A stretch of 64,000 nt of DNA from Paracentrotus lividus (lineage: Eukaryota > Echinodermata > Echinoidea > Camarodonta > Echinidae), in assembly GCA_940671915.1 (NCBI GenBank), contig CALNVZ010003433.1, positions 32,983,853 through 33,047,852 on the forward strand. Reading direction: 5' to 3'. Both the position numbers and the translations under genes were made by a program. Shown here one piece after another: positions 48,593-59,490 of the stretch. The notes beneath the pieces are model-generated. The model was given only the letters and a program-made list of their open reading frames with translations, ran no database searches and had not been told where the DNA came from. How positions within the stretch are numbered: position 1 is the first letter of the stretch; the number at the start of each line of letters is the position of its first letter.

Positions 48593-48944
48593 GGTGAAGA
48601 ATGTACTGGCATATAATACATGTGTAAAGTACAATTTTGATATTTTTGAAAAAAGTGCATTTGGTGAAATGAGTTTACCAAATTGTTGTGGTATATTTTG
48701 AGCATGTATAGATTTATATGATCATTTTTGAAAACATTAATAATGAATAATACATTTACATGAGTTTTATGTTCATTAAATGAAAGTGAAACTTATTAAA
48801 CATGAAATCATTTTGATTGCGTTGTATTTTATTTTGTATTTATTACTTCTAGGATATTAAACCCTGTCCCTCTCTGCTACCTGATGAAAAATAAACAAAG
48901 TAAATCTCATTCCAATACTAATTTCAAGAGTTGGAATATGCCCA

Positions 48945-49069
48945 AGTGATCCACTAACAGCTAAAATCAATCCCAATTGGGATAAAATCAATTTTAGGAT
49001 CAATAGCCATGTTATAGTTCCATAGGTCCATAGTTGGGATTAATTTTAGCTGTTAGTGAATCACCCCCG
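48945..49069. mobile_element. Small palindromic MITE
   Basis: GTGATCCACTAACAGCTAAA pairs with TTTTAGCTGTTAGTGAATCAC, and CAATCCCAA with TTGGGATT. Confidence 0.7.
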
Positions 49070-50975
49070 AAATATAATATAGAAAAAATTATATTTTGGG
49101 CTTTAATATTCATATTACGAATGACAGCGCCGTAAAAACAAGTACTAAGTGTCCATAATTTGTAAAAAGAAAAACAAACAAAACTGTGGGGAAGTGAACT
49201 AACTTTGAACTAAGTCAGCCTATTCGAATGATGAAATATGTGATACAATACTATGATTTAGAGGTTTATATCCACTTGGTCTAACGGCAATTGGTCCTAT
49301 TCTCGAAATTTGATGGAAGATACTTGAGATTCATAGACTAGTACCCATTCATTTACATACACTGCTAAAAAGTCCAAGGACATAGAAAAGAATTGTATGT
49401 TGGACTATTTTTTTTTTTTTTTTTTTTTTTTTCCGGATAAAACTAACAAACTATGAGAGTTGATAAAAGTGCATGCATGAAATTATTTCTTTGCTAATAC
49501 CCCTCAATCCCCCTGAGGCCTGTATACAAAATGAAATCACATAATGTTGTTATTAAAACTATGATGCAGTCATAATATTTCCAAATGGACCCAAAACCCA
49601 CTGCAATGCAGATGGAGCTTATAACGTTACTTCCAGATAGATGATCTGAGGGGAGGATGATGAAATTTGATTAAAAATTTGTAGTTTGGCATTCCATACT
49701 CCAGTTTCAGTGGCGCATGGGCAAACAAGATCATCTCGGAGTGGAAAATTAATTGTAAGTATTGAAGCCCAAAATATCACTAATTAAGGAGTCATATTGA
49801 TTATTTCATGAATGCGTGGAAACGGAAGATTCATCTAGATATGTTGGCATGATTATTTGGATAAACATTCCATTTTTCAACAAGGTCTCTGACGTTAGAA
49901 ATATCGCATATCATTCAACTACCCACCTTACAGTTTCCGATGCCTGTACTTCCCCAGCTCCCCGTCGGTGGAGTACCACTGCCGTGCCTGCGCCCTGTGC
50001 TGTGCCGCTTGCACAGCAGCTAAGACGCTGAGCTGATCTGCTCCTTTAGTTACTTTCCATGAACTCAGTGTAGAACTTTAGTTAGGTGGTCTGTCAAGAA
50101 CTTTCAATTGTTTACTGTCGACTCAGGGTTTCAATACATTTGATTTCACATAATGAAAAAAAATTAAAAGCACTCCCAATTGATTGCCGATACGGCGATA
50201 GTTAACTTAAAACCGACCAGCCCCGTCGCAAAGCCAAGCGAAGGGAACTGACAATCATAGTCTAGACATATTTGGTAAGGTTTGAAAATATCTATACATG
50301 ACCACAATTTCGTGGTCAAAATACCTTATTTGAATTCATACTCGCATTGAATCAATTTTTAAAGTTTCCTGAATTAGGTGAAATCCCACTTACACTTAGA
50401 TCTAACGTTAGATCTAGCATCGGTCAACATAGTGACTTGCACCCGGGGCCTATACGGCGGAAGCTCACTCCAGTTGACCGCACGATTTCTGCCTGTTTAA
50501 AAATAAAATAACACATTTATACATTTAAATATGGGTACAAAATGATAGTTTAGCCTATATATGTACATTATATGCTATTTTTAAAGCTCTAAAAATCATA
50601 TACTATTATAAAAATACTGGGAAACCTCACCGCTTTGCTGGATCTGCTCTCCCGTGGGATCTTGCAGAAAGAAATTTCTCTGAGACATTAGTCTCGATAT
50701 TTTAATAGGCGTCTTAATTTATCACTCAGCATTAAAAGCAAAAATTTATTGTTTCAAATACGAGATTTGTTTATAAATTGATCTGCACAGTTTTCTTACT
50801 CCCCTTCCCCCCCTCTCGAGAAGTTCAACTTTTCCCTTCTACCGGTAATCCTTTTCTCTCCTCTATCCCCCCCCCTTCTCTCTCTTTTTTTCTCTTTATC
50901 CTGTTAATACTTTTTTCTGCAACCGATGGACTTTGTACAAGGTTGGGGAAAAACTTTGCAGATGATGACGGCACG
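49070..50975. other. Intergenic DNA, no gene seen
   Basis: A T-rich run lies at 49410-49432. A short palindrome AGATCTAACGTTAGATCT lies at 50398. Proline- or serine-rich frames near 49816 and 50778 are not supported by splice sites or homology. Confidence 0.45.
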
Positions 50976-50979
50976 TATC

Positions 50980-51670
50980 CAGGGTGCCCCGCCAGCCAGC
51001 CTCCCCACCCCTCCGCCCCTGCCCTTGCAAAAAAAAAAAAAGAAAAAAAAAAGGTGATTGCCCGATTTAAGATTTATGATGGACAAAATATAAAAAAATT
51101 TAAAAAATTAAAAAATTAACACCTAGGATACCCCCACCCCCCTGAAAAAAAAATTGAAAGAAGAACAAGAAGAATGAAAAAAAACAGGAAAAAATGGCGA
51201 ACGGCCCGATTTACCTCTAGCCAATACCTGATGGACAAAGGCAAAATAAAAAATTTAACACCATACCCCCCCCAAAAAAAAAAAAAAAGAGAGAAAGAAA
51301 AAATAAGGTGAAATTAAAGACCAGCCGATTTATAATTAATGATGGCAAAAAAAAAAAATAAAACACCTACCACCCCCCCCCCCAACAAAAAAAAAAAAAA
51401 AAAAAAAAAAATTGGGGGGGGGGGGAAGGAGACCGCCCGATTTACGTAATGAATGTTACCCCATATGACTGATACTTGATACCTTATATGGCCCCCCAAC
51501 AAATTACACTACACCCCCCCCCTCCCCCGACCTTTATGAGGCAAAAAAGAAATAAACACTTAACCTCCCCATCCCCCTCCCCCGTGAAAAAAAAATTGAT
51601 GCATGACAGGGGGAAAATCGGGTGTACCAAATCTAGAATCCAATTGCCCCCCCCCCCCCCCCGCCCATCA
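50980..51670. repeat. Degenerate tandem repeat of poly-C/poly-A modules, unit about 110-190 bp
   Basis: Four diverged copies share CCGATTTA, GATGGACAAA and an ACACC(T)A-C8-A12 layout, starting near 51058, 51203, 51318 and 51431. Open frames give proline and lysine homopolymers only. Confidence 0.65.
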
Positions 51671-51699
51671 TTGAAATAACTGGATTTGAACAATCTATC

Positions 51700-52768
51700 T
51701 AAGTAGAAATATTGTTCTCATGGGACTTCGTGAAAACTATTCAATAAAAATCATCTGTGGCCTGGAAGAAGCTAGTCCTGTAATGAGGTCAATTGAGTCC
51801 GCGGGTCATCTTGTTTACTATCGTAAACAAAACATTGTCCATTACAAGATAGTCAATAACAAAATTTCGTAATTCTAATGCTTTATTGATGGGTTCTGTC
51901 CTCTTATATATTCAAGTCTTTAGCTGCAAGCTCAACGTCGTTCAACGTATATTTAGCTGGTGCGCGCTCGAAGCCGATCTCACTCATAGCAATGTGGTTG
52001 ACAGGAGATATAAAAGACTTCAAAGATTTCATCATTTTGAAATGTTCGTACTCTTACTCCACTCATTAGAGAGATTCATGTTATAGAATCATGTGATGTG
52101 TAAAATCATTTAAAATTTATAATGAATTCATTTAGTTAATATGATAATTAAATTAGGAATCGGTGGCCGCCGATGCAAAAATGCTTCGATCCGTTCCAAG
52201 TTAGGTTTGCACGCATATGTGGAAATCTGCAAATGTTTCACATGAAGTAATCAACTATAGTAATAATGAAGAAAAATACAGGAAAATTGAGTCCATCCAC
52301 GTATATTTCTCCGTGCGTGCGCTGTTCAATTAGGTCTTCGCCACAGAGTTAAATACGTCTTCGCACAGTAAAATGACGTCATAGAAAAATGGCAGCGATG
52401 GCACCAACACTATGAGAAGAGACAAGGCCAACGGAAAATTCATTATGGTAAGTCAAAAAGCTCTTATATAATTCAGTTTCATAATGGCTGTATCGTGAAA
52501 TATCATACATGCTGATTGCTGTTGAGTTACATTTTAATATTAGTTTCATCATATTGACCAGTATAATCACCGGATCGCTGGTTGTTTCACTGTAAGTACA
52601 GTAAGTACTGTAAGTACCGCCCTGTTGCCTTCGGCAACGGGGCTGTGTATAGTTAGCCGATAGTGAAAAAACGTATGGGAACGCATTTAGTCTTCACACT
52701 AAAATCTCACCAAAAGTCCCGACATGGCTCTGCTGCTAGCATGGGTTAAACCAGCATCGGTCGTGGAA

Positions 52769-52802
<34 letters not shown>

Positions 52803-52980
52803 GAAGACTTTCAGTTTCACTCAGAAAGCAAACTATAGTTTTTCATTATTTTAATATGTTTTGCTTACCGTGGTATTATATATGTAATTGCATTGAAGCT
52901 CCAACGACAATGCTATGTTATTGTTCCAAATTCTTATTGCATTGACGCTACAGCGACAATGCTATGTTGTTGTTCCATAT
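51700..52980. other. Intergenic DNA with minor repeats
   Basis: It contains three GTAAGTAC-like units at 52590-52618, a short hairpin TGTTGCCTTCGGCAACGGGG at 52622, and a T30 run at 52769-52796. Two copies of CAGCGACAATGCTATGTT-like sequence lie at 52902 and 52950. No gene is supported. Confidence 0.5.
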
Positions 52981-52988
52981 TCCTTTTC

Positions 52989-54418
52989 CGTCTTCTTCTT
53001 CTTCTTCTTCTTCTTCTTCTTCTTCTTCTTCTTCTTCCACAAAAAGCCATTCAACTTACAACATGATCCTTGTTCTCCCTGTCAAGGTCAAATTACTTAT
53101 CTAAATTCGTTCAATCTTCATAGACATGACATCCATGATCCACTATTGATCCCTGACATTTCAATTTCCAAAATCACTCATCCGTGACCGTCATCGGCCA
53201 TTTTGTCAATTTTCGGCCATATGAAAGCCATTCTTCCAACTTCAATATCTCCATCATCCTAGATGCTACAAACTTTAACAAAATTCATTATGTATAGTCC
53301 ATGAATTCACCTTTCAAATGCATCCAACAACTTTATGTTCAAAACCATCTTCATATTTTAATAATTTTCAAAAATCAACTCCGTTATGAATTGAAAATTG
53401 TGACTAAAAAACACGCAAAATGGCTATAACTTTCTAAATCAATTTCATTTTGCTTCAAATTATAGGTCATGTTATTCTAATAAATGTGCACACACTCCAC
53501 ATGTTTCACGCTCCAATAATACGCAAAATGCCAAATATCGCCCTCTAAAGTTTCAAAATTTGGCTAAATCCAAGAGGCTGCATCTGCGTTGTGCCTCGTT
53601 AAAACCGTACCTTTTGATTTAGTAGTTTCAGACTATGTCCTTTCCAGCAATGTAAAGAAAAAATATATCGATTCATTGACCAAATTGCTCAAAAATGTTG
53701 TACAAAAAATGAAAAATTATCAATACCAGGAAAACAAGGTTGAAATTCCCAAAAAGAGCGAATATTCAATCTAGGATTGAAACTTGGCAGGCATATGTAT
53801 CTATACATTTCACAACTATCTGCCAATTTTGTTAAAATTTGATGACGTCATCAAAAAGTTACGGACAAAAATTGCGAATTTTCAACGGATTACGTAACAA
53901 GGCATTACGTCATTGTCGTTCAATATTTGCTTCTGAAATTAACATCACAATGACCGCATTGAAATTGCCTTTTCATTGATACCAAATTATATATAGGTTG
54001 TCACAGAAAATTTCGAGAGTAAATCCAGTTTTTGTAGAAACCATTTTGAATCAGCCTGCTTCATAATCGCGAAATCGAGAAAGCCACGAGTGCTCAGATT
54101 ACTATGGAATGCCGGGGAGGAAAAAAGGATTTTTTTTTTTTTGTTTGTAGGAGACATTATACCGCTTGCCTAATAATTGCAAATTTGACAGAACAATTGT
54201 GTACGCCCGATAGAATGGAAAGCGAAGTTTTCAAATGCACTGTAGTAACAAACCGTATTCGTTTAAACACACAGAATCTGGTTATAGTTTTTGTAAAGCC
54301 TACTTCGCGTTTCCCAATATATTTCAAATATACATTTAAATTTTAATAGTCCGTGACATCTTTTAGTCTAGGCGTCAATGCACGCACACTCGTTCATGTC
54401 AACGATTGCAGTTCTAGT
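52989..54418 (+). mobile_element. Helitron-like non-autonomous element, copy A
   Basis: It begins with a (TCT)n run and ends in ACGATTGCAGTTCTAG followed by T, which fits the Helitron pattern 3' CTAG|T. Internal landmarks shared with copy B: AAAAAGCCATTCA, GCGTTGTGCCTCGTTAAAAC, TTTGATGACGTCATCAAAAA and GCGTCAATGCACGCACA. No Rep/helicase gene is present. Copy B begins at its last base. Helitron assignment rests on the termini only. Confidence 0.6.
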
Positions 54419-55206
54419 CTTCTTCTTCTTCTTACCAAAAAGCCATTCACTTAACACGTGAACCTTGTTCACCTCCCAGGTCCCATCGCTCAACCAAATT
54501 CGTATACATTTCATACACACATCCTCCATGATCCATTATTGATCCCCCGACATTTCATTTTTCCAAAATCACTCATCCATGACCCGTCCATCGCGCATTT
54601 GTTCTATTTTTGGTCATATGAAAGCCACTTTTTCCAGCCTCACTAGCTCCATTATCCGAATCCTACAGACTTCTAACAAAATGCACTAAAGAGTCCATGA
54701 GATTGACCTTTAATATGCATTCAAATAACTTTATTTTAAAAACCATCTTCAATTTTAAATGAATTTCAAAAATCGACTCCGTTTTGAAAATGAAATATAT
54801 GTGATAAAAACACAGAAAAATTGCTATAACTTTCTTAAATCAATTCCAATTTGCTTCAAATTTTCAGGGCATGTTATTCTAATACATGTGCACACACTCC
54901 ACATGTTTCACGCTCCAATAAATACGCAAAATGCAAATAGCGCCTCTTAAAGTTTTCAAAAATTTGGCTAAATTCAAGAGCTGCATCTGCGTTGTGCCTC
55001 GTTAAAACCGTACCCTTTTTGGATTTAGGTAGTCAGACTATGTCCTTTCCAGCAATTGTAAAGAAAATATATCGATTCATTGACCACAAATAGCTCAAAA
55101 ATGTCGTGGAATGAGTTAAAAATTATCAATACCAGGAAATCAAGTTTAACTTCCCCTAAAATTGCGAATATTCAATCTAGAGACTTGAAACTTAGCAGGC
55201 ATATGT

Positions 55207-56630
55207 GGCCATGCGCTTTGAGGTGGGCCCTTTTCTGTTACATGATATGTTTTCATAGAAATTGTACCATTTTTATTTAATAGAGTATTATTCTTATATT
55301 TGACACCCTATACCCATAAAAGTATACATATTCTGAAAGAGAATTGTCTGAAGAATTCAAAAAATCATTCTGAAAAGGGAAAGGGTTAAGTCATAAGAAG
55401 TTACAGATCAAAATTTGTGAAAAAAGGTGGGAAAAAAGTACTTCCAGAAAAATCTTGGCAGAAAAAATCTAATCACCCTACGAGAAAATAACATGCCTAT
55501 TTGAACTCTTCAAAGTCATACCTTTCCAACAATATATAACTTGTTAGGGGTTAGTTGTGATAAAATAATTTTGCGCGATCATCTTTCGAGCGAAAATTTC
55601 AGATCGGAAAAATTTTGGAAATATGTGTTATGATGTTTATTTACCCCGAAATATAACTCAGTCTTGCCTTACAACCTTTTGAAGTTACACTAATTACTTG
55701 TAAACACTTAAAACTTCAATGAAATATATTTACAGTTCTTATTGTTGATACAAATGATGCAATCTGGCTTATAGCGAGGGATTTGACTTTTCTTGGTTCA
55801 AAGACATGTGAACAGGTATATACATGTGTATCACTGAGAGTTATACATATGAGGTTATACCATTAATTAGCTTAATTAAGTAACTATTAATGAGTGTAAA
55901 TTTGACCCACTATTACTTCTCATAAATTACAATCCAATCAAACTGTTTCATGATATGTTCAATGATATTTATAACTCATTTGTCTAACTGAGAAATAGAA
56001 ATATATGTTCCCCTCCATCATCTGCTGTACAAAACTGGGTACTTGGAGTTAATTAACCGTTAATTAGTCATAAATGAATTGACCACAGGTATTTTCTTTA
56101 CCCTTTTAGATTAACTCCCTTCAAAATAATACCCAATTTACCCATATTGCATCCATATTTAAAATTTGACACCAATTTTCAATTTAAACTACCATCTTAC
56201 TCATTTAGATAAATTAATTAGTTAGCTTAATTAGCTTAATTAGGTATCCTTACGTTCAGCTTTGATCCATTTTTACTCATAAATGGATGGTATTCAAATT
56301 AAACTGTTTAATATTTAGGTAATGTGAAGGTAAAAGCTTAATTTGTTAAAGAATAGAAATTTATGCTCCTCCTCCTCATGCTCCTCCTCCTCCTCCACCG
56401 TGCAAAAATGGCTACTCAGAGTTAATTAAACGCTAATTTCTCATAAACTAATGAACCATTTGCTTTTATTTTACTTTTAAGTAATTGCCAGATTAATTCC
56501 CTTCAACTTAATACCAAGCATACTCATATTTCACATGTATTTAGCATTTTATATCATTATTTATTTCTGTGCTTGTCGCGCACATGTAACAACACCACCT
56601 ATATGGGGGCCCACTATAAAACACATGGCC
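55207..56630 (-). mobile_element. TIR element with GGCCATG ends and 4 bp duplication, copy 2
   Basis: Ends GGCCATGCGCTTTGAGG and CTATAAAACACATGGCC are inverted, flanked by ATGT at 55203-55206 and 56631-56634. Copy A of the Helitron-like repeat has the empty site GGCATATGTATC with one ATGT (near 53791-53801). The sequence is the reverse complement of the element at 38334-39907. Confidence 0.9.
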
Positions 56631-56883
56631 ATGTATCAATACATTTCACAACTATCTGCCAATTTTTGTAAAATTTGATGACGTCATCAAAAAGTTATAG
56701 ACAAAAAATAGTGAATTTTCAATTGATTACGTAACAAGGTATTACGTCATTGTCGTTCAATATTTGCTTCTGAAATTGACATGACAATGACCGCATTGAA
56801 ATTGCCTTTCTATTGATAACAAATATAATATAGGTTGTCACAGAAAATTTTGAGTAAATCACATTTTTGTAGGAGCCATTATA

Positions 56884-58543
56884 CAGTGTCCCCAAAAATT
56901 ATTTGTACACTTTGAAAAAATGAAATTTAACAAATCGATGTTGGTTTGAAATTTCAATTACTATTTATATCAGATGTTAGGTAATGTCACCATCACCTGA
57001 ACCCTAAATCTCAAATGTTCCGTCAGTCTCGGAAGTTCTAGGCCGCCATTTGCAATTTTTGGCCCAAAAAATTATTTGTACACTTCAGAAGATGGGTTTT
57101 TAAAGGAGTGTTTACAAATTTAGGGGCGCTTCTTTGGCTTCCAGGGAAGTCATCAACCTCCTTGGCATACTGTCGACAATTAGCACTCATTTCACGGCCA
57201 ATACCATTCCAAGTTCGCTGGAGCGTGTCCTGGAGCTGCTGGAATGATTTGATGGTAAGTCTTGAGGGCGCTGTCGCTTCAGATCACCTCTCATGTGCTA
57301 AATGGGGATTAAATTTGGGATCTGAGGAGCCTTTTCTAGCTTCTTAAACAAGTTTCTGATAAATAATGCTTTAATATGCTTCGCTGCATGCTTGGGGTCC
57401 CTGTCATGTTGGAACATATCTGAAGACCAATCAGCCTCTACTTAAGTTGGAGCCTCTAAGCGGCAAAATAAGTCTCATGGACATCAGTTTTCATGATGAT
57501 ATTGATAGACAAACAGTAAAGCAATGAAATATTGCAAATTGCGACCAAGAAATTCCATCCAAGGCCACAGAGGCTGAGGAATGACTGGGTGCCCTCAAGA
57601 GTGTCTGCAACAGGCTAAATGGCTACATGACTATAAGTGGAAATAATTGGCAAGAAGAAGCCAAATGTTAGGGACAGTAACAGAGAAGCGTAATGCTTTT
57701 GCAAAAACAACATTGTGAACAACCCTGCGGAGTTCTAGCACTCTGTCCTAAGACCTAATTAGTGCAAAAGTGATTGGATATGATGCACGGACCATGTGTG
57801 TCTTGTCAGGAGCTTTCAGTCAGTCATGCTTGGAGCCAACAGTGAAGCACAGTGAGGATGTTTCATGATTTGGACTTGTATGGCAGCCAGTAGAGTTGGA
57901 GAGACAAATTTCATAACATGGCATCATGAATGCTGTAGCCATGAGGATATTCTTGCCCTCAGAATGGCTCAGATGCTCTATCTGCTTCAAGTCTGAATGG
58001 TCGTCAATTTACGGGTCCAACATAACGATGACCCCATAAGCACAAGCAAACCATATTAAAACAACAATGCAACAGAAACATGTTAAGCTGCAAGAAAGGG
58101 CAACCCACAGCCCAGATTTAATACCATTTAGCACATGAGAGGTGATCTGAAGCGACAGCGCCCTCTAGACTGACCATCCACATCCAGCAGCTCCAGGACA
58201 CGCTCCAGCGAACTTGGAATGGTATTGGCCGTGAAATGAGTGTTAATTGGCCGACAGTATGCCAAGAAGGTTGATGACTGCCCTGGAAGCCAAAGAAGAC
58301 CCCCAAAATTTTAAACACTCATTTAAAAACCCATATTCTGAAGTGTACAAATAATTTTTGGGCCATGGAAATTGCAAATGGCGGCCTAAAACTTCCGAGA
58401 CTGACGGAACATTTGAAATGTAGTGTTTAGGTGATAGTGACATTACCTACCATTTGATATAAATAGTAATTTAAATTTCAAACCAACATCGATTTATTTA
58501 ATTCCATTTTTTCAAAGTGTACAAATAATTTTTGGGGACACTG
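56884..58543 (+). mobile_element. Dead Tc1-like transposon with inverted-duplicated 3' ends
   Basis: Ends CAGTGTCCCCAAAAATTATT and its complement are flanked by TA (56882-56883, 58544-58545). Copy A of the host repeat keeps the empty TA at 54160-54161. On the plus strand, decayed Tc1 transposase motifs read PTVKHSEDV, FMIWTCMAASRVGE (57840-57900), QHNDDPISTSK (58018-58055) and THSPDLIPF (near 58100). On the minus strand at about 57340-57425 a second C-terminal copy reads FQHDRDPKHAAKHIK. So both arms (about 430 bases each, 56884-57320 and 58115-58543) are the 3' end of the transposase gene facing outward. Confidence 0.85.
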
Positions 58544-58794
58544 TACCTGCTTGCCTAATAATTGCAATTTTGACAGAACCATGTGAACGCCGGATAGTAT
58601 GGAAAGCGGAGTTTTCAAAATTGCACTGAAGTAAACAAACCGCTTTCGTTTTACATACTAATCTGGTATGTAAAGCCCACTTCCGTTTCCCAATATATTT
58701 CAAAATATACGTTTACATTTTCATAATCCTTAATATATTTTAGTCAAAGCGTCAATGCACGCACATCGTTCATGTCAACGATTGCAGTTCTAGT

Positions 58795-59490
58795 AAATGA
58801 GTGTGTTGATGTTCCTTCCCAGATCTAACTGTTATGTTTTAAATTTTCTTTTTCTCTTTTTTTCTTATGATATATAAATTAATGAGGATCTAACTGTTAG
58901 TGTTAGACTCTAGTTCAATCAAATGTTACATTCCTGAGTTCACTGCCACATTTTTAGTAGGGGAAGAAAAAAGGTCAGTGTGTTTTTTGTTTTTTTTTGT
59001 GAGTGAGATGTAAAATTTATTCAAAACCTATTCTCTGTGAATTTAATATGATTAGAGTCTAGATTAAGAAATTTACTAGGTCTAGATATACATGTACTTA
59101 ATTGTGAGTCAATAGCTACCGGTATTGTAAAAAGTAGACCTACATTTATGCCATCAGCGAACTAGTAGGCCCACATTGTATTGAATAACCACAAGTGGTA
59201 TTTGCATATCATGTTTAGCAGAAAGTTCAAATTCCCTCCCCCTTTTTGTGTGTGTGTGCTTGTTTCTTGAGTGTTAAATATTTTGTAGATCCTATCAACT
59301 CATTTTTTCTTCTTAGTATTATTTACTGCCTCCTTCAATTCTGAAGATTCTTGCAGTTTGGAAGTCTTCTTGAATCTTGGTTTATTTGGGTTTTTTTTTT
59401 TTTTTAGTAATCTATGCTTTCATTGTAATATTTCTTAATTCTGGGAAATTTGTTTTTTGTTATTAATAAACAAATTCTGTTTTCATTTAG
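58795..59490. other. Upstream region or first intron of ATAD1
   Basis: T-rich sequence with runs at 58988 and 59390-59405. An acceptor TTTCATTTAG at 59481-59490 implies an upstream non-coding exon that I cannot place. Confidence 0.45.

Larger units (their letters stand above)
54419..58794 (+). mobile_element. Helitron-like element, copy B, split by two insertions
   Basis: It starts with TCTTCTTCTTCTTCTTA directly after the CTAG of copy A and ends with the same GATTGCAGTTCTAG at 58790. About 1.3 kb of its own sequence remains when the insertions at 55207-56630 and 56884-58543 are removed. Copy A supplies the uninterrupted version of both insertion sites. Confidence 0.65.

Noticed and set aside
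52622-52645. Terminator-like hairpin TGTTGCCTTCGGCAACGGGG
   Set aside because: Bacterial-style terminators are not expected in this context; treated as a chance or repeat-derived hairpin.
57108-58318. Two mirror-image frames of 79 and 66 codons
   Set aside because: They are the same antisense sequence in the two inverted arms of the Tc1-like fold-back, not genes.
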